Assembly (NCBI RefSeq): GCF_027744825.2
Contig: NC_071347.1
Span: forward strand, 20,532,001-20,596,000
Length of the DNA: 64,000 nucleotides
Direction of reading: 5' to 3'
From: Synchiropus splendidus
Lineage: Eukaryota > Chordata > Actinopteri > Syngnathiformes > Callionymidae
In this document: positions 1-11,665 of the stretch, one piece after another
How positions within the stretch are numbered: the stretch's first letter is position 1
Layout: each line of letters starts with the position of its first letter
Program-made: the position numbers and the translations under genes
Notes under the pieces: generated by a model
What the model was told of the DNA's origin: nothing
The model's input: the letters and a program-made list of their open reading frames with translations, nothing else
The model's database searches: none

Positions 1-31
1 AGACGTATTGAAGCCTCTCTCAATCTCTCAG

Positions 32-2200
32 TTTGCTCCAGAGCTGGTGCTGGTGTGTGCAGGCTTCGACTCTGCCATCGGAGATCCAGAGGTACACTTC
101 GTCCCCGCGTCAAGTCTCAAGTCGATTTAATGATCATGAGATGCTTCCAGGGTGAAATGTGTGCCACACCTGACGTCTTCGCCCACCTGACTCACCTGCT
201 GATGAACCTTGCAGGAGGTCGAGTGTGCGCCGTGCTGGAGGTCTGTTCACTCAGTTTGACCCACAAGCTGCTCAGCTCACCACATTCTTCCTGCTGCTTG
301 TTTGTGAGTTTAAACTCCTCATTGTTCCAGGGCGGCTACAACTTGACCTCACTACCTCAGTCTGTGTGTCAGACCGTCCACACTCTGCTGGGAGACCCGT
401 GCCCTCGACCCCAAAACCTCCCTGGTCCCTGTAGAAGGTTTTTTCTCGGCTATTGTAATGATATCAGCAAACAGCAAAACGTAGCACCTAAACTGGTGTC
501 TGTTTCCTTCAGCACGCTGGAGACGCTGCACTGTGTGAGAGCTGCACATCAGAAGTTCTGGTCCTGTTTCTCATGCGCAGGTAATCACTTTTCCAAGAGC
601 CAAAGACGTGAGGAAGAGTTGTTGATCAGATTAAAAATCCTCGATTGGTCCCACAGTACGGTAATTGACACTATTCTGACAGGAAAGGTCCTGATCAGTG
701 AGTTGCAGTGTGGTTTCATGTTGACAAGGAGCACACAGAGCTGTTCAGGATCAGAGGCCGTCTGGCAAACCATTTGAGTTGGAATGGATTGGCTCATTCC
801 AGTCAGTTAATCCCCATTGAGGTCTGATGCATCTGGACCTGTTCCACAGGCCTCGTTGGCGCAGTAGGCAGCGCGTCAGTCTCATAATCTGAAGGTCGTG
901 AGTTCGAGCCTCACACGGGGCACTTCTTTTTTCGAAGAGTCAGTTGTTGAGCAACAGTCCTATGTATTCAAGTTCTGCAATCACACAGTAATTCTTGTAA
1001 TGCTACTGCAAAACAATTACATTTTTTTGTTTTCTTGCTGTCAATACAGGGATTGTCACGGTATTCTCAGTACAGTACGACACTTTCAAACTGCAGAGAA
1101 AGGTGCTTCTGCCTGTCAACTGGTTGTAGCGCAGAGACACATTCGTAGGGTTTGGATCAAACCAAAAAAAAAATGGCAGCTTTCACAGGACGGCAATGAC
1201 CATTCCGCGTGTGACATTATTTGGGATGTCTGGTGAAGTAACTGCCTCGTTGGCGCAGTAGGCAGCGCGTCAGTCTCATAATCTGAAGGTCGTGAGTTCG
1301 AGCCTCACACGGGGCACTTCTTTTTATTCATGTTAGTCAGAGATTTCTGCTCAATAGCTAATCTTTTTGAAGTATTTATGTAGAACACCTTGCTAACAAC
1401 TTCAGACATGACCTGCTGCGCAATGGTCAGCTAAACTGAAATTTAACGCTGAAGAATCCCTCTAAAAGTTCGGGGTTTCTTTTTGTTTACATTGTGTGGT
1501 AAATCCCATTCCCTTACCTCACATTTAGATGAGATTAGCTCCTCTACATCGCTGAAGAGCTGTTAAAGTACTGTCAAAGAATAATTTGATCTTCTATCCG
1601 GGATACACCAGGAAGGGTGTGTTTGACTACAATATCTGGAAGAAGATTGGCACACAATGGCAGCTTCAAACCCTCCCAATTGTGGTAATCTGACTGGTAT
1701 TTCTAATCCAGTAATATTACCAATCCCACCTGGTGGTGGTCATATAATTAGAATATTATGAAAAAGTTAATTTATTTCAGTAATTGTATTGAAAGTGTGA
1801 AAGTTGTATTTTATGATCTGATCCATTTCAAACATTTATTTCTTCTAATTTTGTCGAACATTACTGACAACTAGATTATTACTCACAACAACCAATATAG
1901 AATAAACAATGAAGATATTATTAAAAAGATTTCTAGAAATGTTGGCCGACTGAAACGTATGTGCACCTGCTATGACCACCACCTTAATGTTCTCCTTCTC
2001 CGACTGAAATGTAGGTGCTGGTAGCCCGTGTTGCTTGAACTCATGACCTTCAGATTAGGAAACAGACACGCAGCCTATGCCATTGAGGCATGATGATTGG
2101 CTGAGCAGCCTCCCTCGGGGACTCCAGTCTCGTAACATGGCCAGTCACAGTAGTGGACCTTGATCCTAATAAAAAGACGTGTTCGTCCCTGGGTGGGCTC

Positions 2201-2251
<51 letters not shown>

Positions 2252-2491
2252 AGAGACATGATCCCGTGCTGAACTCCTTACAAAAAAAAGATATGTCAAA
2301 CGAAATAATGATAAAATGAATATTGCTGTTAAACATATACAATGGATATAGTTTTCTGTTGTTATTATTCTGCGACAGAACATTTAGCTATAGCCATTCA
2401 GTTGCTGTTTGTGATAAAATGTGTGTTGGGGTTAGATAGTGTGAGATCACTTTATTGGAAGTAAAAACTGTGCACGTCCCTGGGTGGGCTC

Positions 2492-2542
<51 letters not shown>

Positions 2543-2784
2543 AGAGACATGGTTCTGGGCTGAACACCTTATAAAAAAAAGATTTCAAATGAAATAATGA
2601 GAAACTGAATATTGCTTTAAACATATATGATGGATATAGTTTTTTGTTATTATTCTGCGACAGAACATTAAGCTATAGCCCTTCAGTTGCTGTTTATGGT
2701 GGAACGTGTGTTGTGGTTAGATAGTGTGAGATCACTTCATTGGAAGTTAAAAAAAAAAAAGTGTGCACGTCCCTGGGTGGGCTC

Positions 2785-2835
<51 letters not shown>

Positions 2836-3105
2836 AGAGACATAACACTCCTCTCAAAAGCAGGCCGTAAAATCGAAATTTCAAATGATACAATGCTAAG
2901 CATTGACGTCCAACATCTATGCTGGATAGAATTTGTATTATTACTGTAAATATTCTGGAACTGAGCATAAAGCTAAGCCCCTTTTTAATTCCTATTTATG
3001 GACTTAAAATGTGTGTTGCAGTTTGATACTCGGCGTGCGATGGGTTCATTGGAAGCTAATTTAAAGGTTAAAAGAAAGTAACCTCATCCCTGGGTGGGCT
3101 CAAAT

Positions 3106-3152
<47 letters not shown>

Positions 3153-5796
3153 AGAGACCTGCTCCACTTGTAAATCCTGAGAAAAAGAATCGATTTTCAA
3201 ATGGGATGTCCTTTTTCCAGCAGACGCTCCGACTTTTGAGATTAGCACAAAGCGTGTTAAACTGGCGGCGGAAGAACAGGAGCAGCCAGTAGGGGGCGCC
3301 AGCACAGAAGCCATTTGGCCAGAGCCACCGCAGCGTGTCTCTTCTCCTGCCCGTGTGGCAGCCGTGCTCCCAGACCACGTGACAGTCTCTGGATGTTGTC
3401 AGCGTTTCTGTTCGCCTCCGATACTCAAGTGAGAGACACTAACAAACAAGGATGTGCAGCTCTTTTCTACTGTTTATTTCTGATCAGAGAGAGTTTGGTG
3501 GAAGAAGCTCAGTCGGTGCTCGGCAGGGTCCTTGCGCTAGTGGACGCGATGGACTCAAATAAGGTGACGTATTGAATGCTATTGGTTCAAATGAAGCTGC
3601 GGTCATGTGACCTGAAGTGTGTGAAGTAGGGCAGTCAGATGACGTCTGTTGTTACTTATGCATTGAAATAGTTCCGATGTATTTCAAGGATCTTCTCAGC
3701 ATTAACTGGTGCTTTTAATTGGAGCAGATCTGCAGAGGCTTGGCTCTGGTCAGCGATGTTTCCATGGCGACGAAGAGTGTCCTTCAGCATGCTGCTGCTG
3801 AGCCGAGCCGTCGGTGAGGCCTCATCTTTATTCAACATTCATTGTAATTATCGTCTGCTTAAGTTAACGTAATCTCGTAGGTTACTTTGAGTGGCATTTT
3901 TTCGAGCAGGAAAACAGAGCAGGAAGGCAGGGGTGGAAAGTGAAAGTGAACCTGCTTGAGGAGCATCACAGTATTTGAAAATCTCAAAATAAAAAGTTTC
4001 TGATACATTTTAGGGACTGTTATTAGCTTCATGATGTGTGTTCATTTTACTATCAGCAGCTTGATAAAAACATGTTGCTCACCTTACTTTGGATCAACTG
4101 GTCACTCAGTGTCCACTTCATCCATCTTCTGTCAAAAAATGGTTTTGCTTGTGTAACTAGAATCAGTCAGCGAAGACGCCTGGCACTGGCACTAACAAGT
4201 GGTGGTCTCTCCTCCGTGCAGGGTTCTGGTTGTACTTGTTGGAGACATGGAGCTCGGGAATTTGACGGCAGACGTCGGGTGAGTGTCGAGTTTCACCCTC
4301 ATGAAGAATTCATGAAGCATCTGCAGCGGAATCAGCCACAACCACTTTATTTCTCAGGAACACTCTGCTGGTCCATCTGAGTTCCAAGCAGCCAGAGGAG
4401 GAGAACAAGTGTTACATCAGAGTGTGTCTGAAGAAGGTGGAGTTCACTCGGCTGCTCTTTAGTTTGTTCATAATTCTTACCGTGTTAGAGATTCAGATGG
4501 ATTCAAAGGGCTTCCTCTGATGTTTGGGATGGGGGTGAGGTCTGATATTTTATCTTTTATTTGACACTTCTTTTTCATGAAGTGCTTGTCCTGTGTTGCC
4601 CAGCGTTCCCATATTGGGTCATCCATAACTCTGCGTGTCCCTCTGCAGGGCTGTAGCGACGTGTCGGCTCTCACCCAGGCCGTGCTGGGCCTCCTGCTGC
4701 CTCTGGGCTACCAGTTTGACCCGAGTCTGGTGCTGCTTATCCGGTCTCCAGCCTGTGGTGTCTGTGATGACATGTGGCAGCAGCTGACTGGTCTCCTGCA
4801 GGGTCTGGCTCTCGGACATATTCTGGTCCTCATGCAGGTGAGCAGGCGGGGCTTAGACTCTCCACTCTAGCATTGACAATGTAGGATTGATAATATATTA
4901 ATTCATTTTATCAAAAATCATTGCATCACACATTAAAAGAAGAAAAATGGAAAATAAAGTGTAATAAATAATAAAATGTAGTATTTTTATGATTTTTTTT
5001 GTTGAAATAAAAAGACAAAATAACAATATATTTGTCAGCTAAACTCATAAACATTGAATTCATTATTTAGGGAATTAAATTTCTGGTGAAATTATGTTAA
5101 TATAATAATTATTATACCAGTCCTTGCTATTATAGTTATTTTAAATGAAAAACAATACTGTATGCAAACAGTCGAATATATGAATGAATATAATTGAAGC
5201 TAAATAAAGATGAATTTCTCTAGTAAGAAACTATTGGAATCTCAATGAAACAGCAGTAGAAATAAAAGACGAAATGTGCACATAATGAACATAAAGGACA
5301 CGTATTGAAAGAAAAACAAAATAAAATCCAAGAGAAAAAGCTAAATGAAAGGCAACACTGAAAAAAGTAACATGAACAGTGTCAGTATAATAAAGTACAC
5401 AACAAAAAAGAAACATTTTGTGTTAACAAAGCAGAACATTAATTAAAAAATAACAACCAACCATTGAAAGGTTTCCTGGATTCCAGTATTTTTCCTCACT
5501 TATAGCTGAACTCAGCAGAACTGCTCTTGGTTCTGTTTCAGGAGAGTGAGGAGTCCAGTGTGGCTGCGACGGTCTCGGCTCTCTCTGGAGACCCGGCCCC
5601 ACCACTCGGACGTCTCTCTGCTCCCCTGCAGGAGGACATGGACACGCTGGAGTTGCTCAGGAGACGACTGCAGGCCGACTGGACGATGCTGAGGACCACA
5701 GGTGAGCGACACTGGACCACAGATCTGAGACCAAAACGGAGTCTATTTTCTCTTCTCTCTCCAGCAGCACCTGAAACTGACCAAGGAGGTGATTGA
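32..5796 (+). CDS. hdac10: Histone deacetylase 10 (polyamine deacetylase), 3' part, 12 exons
   Basis: Removes acetyl groups from N8-acetylspermidine and related polyamines in the cytosol (family knowledge). Exons read: 32-91, 151-240, 331-437, 513-580, 3221-3428, 3488-3563, 3728-3813, 4222-4278, 4358-4436, 4649-4837, 5542-5701, 5765-5796. All junctions are GT-AG and phases agree, giving 403 residues to a TGA. The gene is truncated on the left by the window edge. Seen: motif AGFDSAIGDPE carries the last zinc-binding Asp and, at its end, the Glu that in the zebrafish enzyme is gatekeeper Glu274. LEGGYN carries the catalytic Tyr. After a linker comes the inactive C-terminal pseudo-deacetylase domain, with ESLVEEAQSVLGRVLALVD, VLVVLVGDMELG and LLLPLGYQFDPSLVLL, matching the HDAC10 tail and not HDAC6. 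Early introns are very short (59-90 bp), but intron 4 is 2.6 kb and full of tRNA genes. The weakest junctions are the donor at 438 and the acceptor at 3727. Confidence 0.96.
850..922 (+). tRNA. tRNA-Met (CAT), elongator
   Basis: 73-nt gene with all four arms paired: acceptor GCCTCGT/ACGGGGC (one T-G wobble), D stem GCGC/GCGC, T stem GTGAG/CTCAC, anticodon CAT in loop CTCATAA. The A box and the B box (GTTCGAGCC) are intact. A T6 Pol III terminator follows at 927-932. It lies in hdac10 intron 4 on the same strand as the host gene and has no intron of its own. The T-loop TTCGAGC and the A at position 73 fit the elongator rather than the initiator type. Confidence 0.97.
1244..1316 (+). tRNA. tRNA-Met (CAT), elongator, second copy
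   Basis: Identical in sequence to the copy 394 bp upstream, with anticodon CAT and intact A and B boxes. A T5 Pol III terminator sits at 1321-1325. The first few bases after both copies (CACTTCTTTTT) also match, but the rest of the spacer does not. This suggests an old duplication in which only the gene is kept by selection. Confidence 0.97.
2022..2089 (-). pseudogene. Degenerate tRNA-Met-like sequence
   Basis: Read on the minus strand it follows the tRNA-Met genes nearby: GCCTC start, a GGC.ATAGGC D region, AATCTGAAGGTC after the anticodon, then ATGAGTTCAAGC in place of GTGAGTTCGAGC. The anticodon position reads CCT, the B box is altered (TTCAAG) and the 3' acceptor strand no longer pairs. 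No T run follows. I read it as a dead tRNA-Met copy in the opposite orientation. A tRNA-derived SINE head is an alternative. Confidence 0.5.
2184..2257 (-). tRNA. tRNA-Asn (GTT), copy 1
   Basis: 74-nt gene antisense to hdac10. The acceptor stem GTCTCTG pairs with CAGGGAC, the discriminator is G, the anticodon loop CTGTTAA carries GTT, and the B box GGTTCGAGCC is intact. Downstream on its own strand is a T5 run (AAAAA at 2171-2175 on +). It is the leftmost of four head-to-tail units of about 0.3 kb. Confidence 0.97.
2475..2548 (-). tRNA. tRNA-Asn (GTT), copy 2
   Basis: Same 74-nt sequence as copy 1, with GTT anticodon and intact internal promoter boxes. A T5 terminator is present (AAAAA at 2463-2467 on +). 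The flanking DNA also resembles that of copies 1 and 3, including the stretch with TTATTATTCTGCGACAGAAC, so the repeated unit is larger than the gene. Confidence 0.97.
2768..2841 (-). tRNA. tRNA-Asn (GTT), copy 3
   Basis: Same 74-nt sequence as copies 1 and 2. Its terminator is a T12 run (A12 on + at 2749-2760), the strongest of the cluster. It lies 293 bp from copy 2, with similar flanks. Confidence 0.97.
3085..3158 (-). pseudogene. tRNA-Asn (GTT), copy 4, probably inactive
   Basis: Matches the other Asn copies except for three changes in the 3' half. The first acceptor pair becomes G-T. The last T-stem pair becomes A-C. The T-loop TTCGAG becomes TTTGAG, which loses the near-universal C of the B box. 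Downstream there is only a T4 run (AAAA at 3070-3073 on +). The anticodon and A box are intact. The changes hit both Pol III promoter and fold, so I call it a likely pseudogene. Confidence 0.75.
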
Positions 5797-5812
5797 GGCT
5801 TGTTTCTACTCA

Positions 5813-5818
5813 AATAAA
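5813..5818 (+). terminator. hdac10 polyadenylation signal AATAAA
   Basis: Canonical hexamer only 17 bp after the hdac10 stop codon, followed by a T-rich stretch (TTCTTTTTCACTGTTCTGTCGTTTT as separate short T runs). If used, the 3' UTR is extremely short. Confidence 0.7.
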
Positions 5819-6628
5819 TTCTTTTTCACTGTTCTGTCGTTTTGTCATGAGTCGCACACCAACACTGCAAATAGTGATTTCGCACACAACCATTTTATGC
5901 TACACTATAGTTAAATTTATGATGTAATCTGTTCACATTAAAAACATAAAAAGTTTAAATATCCTAAAAAGATAATATATTTTCAAAAAAGAGACACAGA
6001 GATATAACAATATAAATACATATATTTAAAAAATAAGAAATAAGAATTGACATTTCATAATGTAAAAGCATCAATGGGAATGAATTTTTAACATTAATTT
6101 ATGAATTTAAAACTCACTAAAAGAACAAATTTCGATCTGGTTTTCACTCAAGACAAAATAGCAACAACACTAAATTGATTTCCATATATGGAAAGGCACA
6201 GCCTACTACCACATTAAAGTAAATGAATGTGTAGTATTAGTTCTTTTTATTTCCACATTTTTTATGGTGCACAATACGAATCTTGTGCTAAACAAGAATT
6301 GGACTGAAAAATTGAGTGAGAGACAACTGGAAAATGGTGACATTAGGTAATGAAAATGGGATGAACGATAGATTTTGATATGATATAAGTGTGAAATAGA
6401 TACAGTATATTTTCAGGAGACGTTCACGAGGCTTGTTGTTGCAGTTCTTCACCCGGCCTGTGAGCTGCGCTGTGGTGCGCCTCTAAACTGAATCAGTCGA
6501 ACTCGCTGCTGATGCTTCTTCTGTCCCGCACCGAGACTGTCTGCTCCAAATACTCCCCGTCTCACCCTCATTAATTGTACTTTTCTGGTTCAGAACCGAG
6601 GAAATAACGCAACAACACCCACCGAGAG
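5819..6628. other. hdac10-parvb spacer and parvb upstream region
   Basis: About 810 bp without coding potential. The first 600 bp are AT-rich. The last 200 bp (from about 6420) become GC-balanced and should hold the parvb promoter and 5' UTR. I see no clear TATA box at a fixed distance from the start codon. No RNA gene or mobile element was recognised. Confidence 0.6.
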
Positions 6629-7261
6629 ATGTCTGGGACCATGACGTCATCTTCAGGGTCGCACAAGATGAAAAAGGACGAGTCCTTTCTGGGGAAATTA
6701 GGAGGCACCCTGTCCCGGAGGAAGAAGTCCAAAGAAGGTAAATGAAAACAAGTGATATGTTTAGTTTTTTTTTTTTTTTTTTACCGTTCCAAATACACGC
6801 TTTGACCCGAATATTAACCCGCTGTTTTCTTACACTTGTTACGTTCCTGTCCATGGTGCTGCGGTCACGTGACCTCCACATCAACCATAATTAAATAATA
6901 CGGTTGTTGTCCTTTTTTTTCCAACGTTTTGGACATTTTCAATGGCGCGGAAGCCCTTTTTGCAACCACGAACTAAAGCGTACCGTCTTTAATGAGTGAG
7001 TTGTTCGATTCAAGTTTATGTGTGAGGCCTGACCAGACACTCGTCCCAGCTCTTGAACTCAGAAGCAGAAAATAGATCCGGCGGGAATGTCAGATAAGAC
7101 AGATCACTTCACACGTCACTTCTGTCCTGCCTTCATTTGAAGGAAAGGAGAGTCATCTCGCTATATTACTCTGTTGCTTCCGAACGCTACATTTTCCCAA
7201 CTGCTTGGGAAACTATTTTAAGCTGCAACAGTCCAGTGACAGACAGCTGCAAGCTTCGACC

Positions 7262-7307
<46 letters not shown>

Positions 7308-10300
7308 TGTGTGTGTGTGTGTGTGTGTGTTGAGTCAACCATATGTTTCCAGGGAAGAAACAACAGTGACACATACACACAAATTGTTCCAGCATTCGCA
7401 CTTCAACAGCAAGAGGAGGAACCGTTGGAAGTTCGTTTTTCAGTGACTGAATACAAAAGTATTATTATTATGATTATTAGTAGCAGTAATATTAGTATTT
7501 ATAGTAATAATAAAGATTATTATTTATAGTAATAATTATTGTCATTCAAATTTTGGCTCATGCTATTTTTTCAAATACCAGATCTTGGAGCATGGAATGA
7601 AGACATAGTGAAGTAGCGTTATTATTATAACATTAAACAAACAACAAAGCAAATTAAATAAAAAATATAAATAAATAGACAATATACGACCATAAGACAA
7701 TCTTTCTAAAAATATATATATAAATATGCGAATTAAATATATTAACATATGAACTGTCTCAGCTCACCGATCAAAACCTCTCAATGGTATAATCACCCAG
7801 CCCTAACTAGAAACTCAGCACCTTCCAAAAGTATTTTTGATATATATTTTATACTCAATATTATTGCCCTATATGCCACTTTTTTTTGCTATGATGTTGA
7901 GAGGTTAGCAGGTGGCAGTAGAGTGACACAGCCCCTAAAACACACTCCAGTGTCATGCGAAGAAGAATACTCTCCAGTCTTCAGCTGATTCTGTTGGTCT
8001 TCATGAAGATGTTTCAATTTAGCAACACTCACGTGTCTAACCTCTGGCTACCTGACGCAGTCTTGGCTTGTTTGCTGGTTCAATTCTCTGTGGAACTTTT
8101 GCCTCAATCTTGGGGATGTTTTAACAACAGTGACACTGCTGTGCTCCTGCCCTCTGTAGAAAATGAACTGGGGAAATACTTAGATTCATAGATCCAAATG
8201 AATCCTCAGATAGAACCTCACCAAAAGTCTAGTCTATTTCGATTGAGATGTGTTTGTCCGTTTTCGTCTTATTCTCTTTACAAAAGAGTGGAGTCCCATG
8301 ATATATAAACTCACCCTCTGTGATTGACAGAGATGGGGAAAAAAGGTGGGGTAGGAGGTTTAAATAGCACAACAGACTTAAGACGTGGTGGAACCAAAAC
8401 TTGTGGCAAACATACTAATCATTTCCAGCGCCACATCTGATTCAGTCGCAGCCATATTAGGATGCAGATGTCTCTGGTGTCACATCAATAGTTTCAGTTT
8501 GAAGTGACTAAAATAATTGCGACATGGAGCTGTGGGAGAAAACTTGAGGTGTTGGTTGTCACTGACATTGTCTTGACCCTGCAGACGTTGGTGGTTTCGG
8601 AGGGTGGGGTCCCTTCAGTGGAGGAAACACCGTGAAGATGAGCTGGAGAGTTTCCTCTTATTTCACACAAGAGTGTGTCACCAAGGGTGTTAGTTTGTTT
8701 TGACAAGTGTGGAGGGCTTGGCGGAGGCTATTAGCCAAAGTGACTTTTGATAAGTGCTATAGTGGGTTACACGTCAGATTAGGCTGCTATAAAAGCATCT
8801 GTGACATGATCTTATTTCATGTTTTCAGTCAAATATCAATGTTTTGCTCTCAGTGCTCGGACAGAAACAGAACTTTTGGTGGATTTAGTATCATAAAAGT
8901 TGAGATGTATGTTTGACGGGGGGTGAAAGTAAATATTCATTCAATCATTCATCATTTATAAATGGCTAATCTTCACATATATTAACTGTACTGACAGTGT
9001 TGCATGTATCGAAATCAAATTGCACATTTCCAGGCGTTGGAAATCAGAACTTGAACCAGGTTTTATAAATATTTATTCTTTCTCAAACTAATTTAAGCTG
9101 AAACCTGTGAACTGTTCGCCTGTGTGTGTTTCACACTTGACGACACTTCTTCGTATTCCGTCTTCGCCCACACGGTGGCGCCACGGCACCTCACATCTTG
9201 AGAAGTGTCCTGTCCTGGGCGCCCCCTCCTCTGGCGGGATAGACACCTGGAATAAGCAGGAGAAAATGAACGTTTCAGGAACCGTTGTGACCCAAAAGTC
9301 TCTCTGGTGAGTGATGTTGGACCCTGGTGGTGGTCTCGGCGTGGGAAGGTGCACTTGGAGAAACCTTGAATTTAATTTGTGTTTTTTTGGTGCAGACAGT
9401 TTAAGTTTGGGAAAGGAAGTGTGTAGGTGGCTGATAAGGTTTGGTCACAGCGATGACTGTAGTCACATCCTCATGACTTATCAGCTCGTTCAAGCGCCTC
9501 AGTTTGTATGTAAACCTTTGAGCTCATCACTGTCAGAGGACGGCCACAGCAGTAAGTTGCAGCCTTTTTTAAATATTCTGGTTTAACCTTCTTCACAATG
9601 AAGTATTTTTATTTGTAAAATCTCAAAATGCAGTTGTTATTTTTTTGTGATAATAATAATATTAAGTTTATTCAGAACCTAATTTCTATTCTGAATTGAA
9701 CTCAATCTGTCTATATTATTATATCTAGGATTGCACTGTAAAAAATCTATTTCCATTTCCATATTTAACATTGATATGTTGACATTGAATTTTAGAGAAC
9801 TAAAATGGACATTGTTTTCATTTCAGAATAATAGTTTTAACACATGATGCTTAATTTACCTGTTATTTAGCCACAATGTAACCAATATTACAAAGTCATT
9901 ATTATATAACCCATGTTTTGTCCTTAAACTGATAGTAACTAAAACACATTGTCATGTTATCAGTTATTAAAACTGTTTCTAATTATTTGATTTCTATTTC
10001 AGAAAAAAAGGATAAAATTACCTTTTAATTTTTAGACATAAAATAAGATAAAATATATCTCGCTTTTTCTTTTCTTTTCTTTTTTAAAGGTGAAGCAGAC
10101 ATGGCTCTGTTGTTTGTAAATGCAGTCTTTTAGACTTCCACTAGATGGCAGAGCCACCACTCCCGTGTGACGGAGTCCTCTGATGTGTGTGCTGTAAATA
10201 GCAGGATCTATATTTACTCGGTCTCTCGTCTCCCTCACTGCTGCATTATTTATACCCCCACTTCCCTTCAGCACCCCTCCTCTTGGGGGGTGGGAGGTTG

Positions 10301-11618
10301 ACGGCTTCTGCTGATGTTGACTCTAATTTTCCCCTGAGAGAAACAACAGTGACCATATTTAGCTGCTCCTCAGAGGAGAGGTCGTCGGAGAGAAAGTATC
10401 TCCGAGTTAATGAACTGTGATTCTGTTAACATGTCATCGAGCCACTTCTGCTGGATCCAGTTACTCCCTCGTGGGTGCGTCGCAGCGGCACCATCAATCA
10501 GAAGATACGCACTGTAACAGAAGTCCTCAGATCTGCTGGCAGTAGCTACAATCCCACCAGTTTTTGATCACAGAATTGGAGAGTTCCTTTTGAAGTGCTG
10601 TTCACCACTATATCCACCAGGGGGAGCAGCCCAGAGTCCAAAGTTTGTGACGACAACAAACTCCAAAGCCAACATGGTGACTGTGGAGTCAGTATTGATC
10701 ATGTAGCTCTTGCACAAAAGAGGAAACGGAGGCAGCGTCACAGGAGGTGGTGGCCGGTGAGGCTGTTCAATATATCTCCACTGGAGGACGGAGAATTTCC
10801 CCCATTGTTATGTCTTCTTCGCGTCTCACTTGAGCTACGTATCGGGTAGTAACAGCCCCCATGGTTTCCGGTGCGAGTGCCCTGTATGGTCCGTATCAGT
10901 AAGCTGTGTGGAAACATGCTGCAATACGGAGGAAATAAACCTAGAGCGCGACAGGTGGCTCCATCTAGATCTGTATGGAACGTTGAGCATAAATGAGCCT
11001 TTAGATGAACAGAAGTGACTCAAAGTACAACCCAGCAGATGTGTCTCCTGGCAGCTTCCTTGCTGAGGTGTTCCAAACATCACACTGTTGATCTCAGTAA
11101 GAGGCTTCTGGGGACCATGGTAGTCCGGGCATCTTTCATTTGACTGCTGCCCCTGGAACCTCGTTGAGACTCGGAGTAGATAAACTAGAAGGAGTTGAAT
11201 GAGCTGGCTTGAACATCGACTAGAGCGCAGGTATCAAAACATGTCTGCAGTATCTCTCACAATCTTGTTGACTCAATATTTAGCTCTCGACCACACTATA
11301 CTTCTTATATATTGCTTGACCTACCGGTGGCTCTCAATATTTACTTCAACTCACTGACTGAATTGCTCAGAATTTGATGCACTATCTCGTCATTGGGTCT
11401 GTTTAAGCAGTTATTTTGGGTCGCTATCATATTATCATGCTATCTATGTATTTCATTAGTAAAAATATTGTACTATTATGGCTGATATTTGACAAGCTAC
11501 TGACCTGCCATCACTGGCCTTTGACTGGAGGTCCACATGGTCTAGTCCTGGTCAGTGTTTTACCATCTAGTCTCCAGACTCTCTCTCCCTTCTGCTCTCT
11601 CTCTCTCTCTCTCTCTCT

Positions 11619-11665
<47 letters not shown>

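Larger units (their letters stand above)
2171..3160. repeat. Tandem array of four tRNA-Asn units
   Basis: The gene starts are 291, 293 and 317 bp apart. The spacers of the first three units share long stretches, for example AATATTGCT, then ACATATA..ATGGATATAGTTTT, TTATTATTCTGCGACAGAAC and TTCAGTTGCTGTTTATG-like segments. The fourth spacer is clearly more diverged. This is the pattern of stepwise local duplication. Confidence 0.85.

Noticed and set aside
2050..2949. Recurring short proteins containing SLWRNRLARSAVNRKVGGSS on the minus strand
   Set aside because: They are translations across the tRNA-Asn genes; the repetition comes from the tRNA array, not from a protein family.
7137..7529. 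130-codon + frame with a long Cys-Val run
   Set aside because: It is the (TG)n microsatellite read as protein, inside parvb intron 1.
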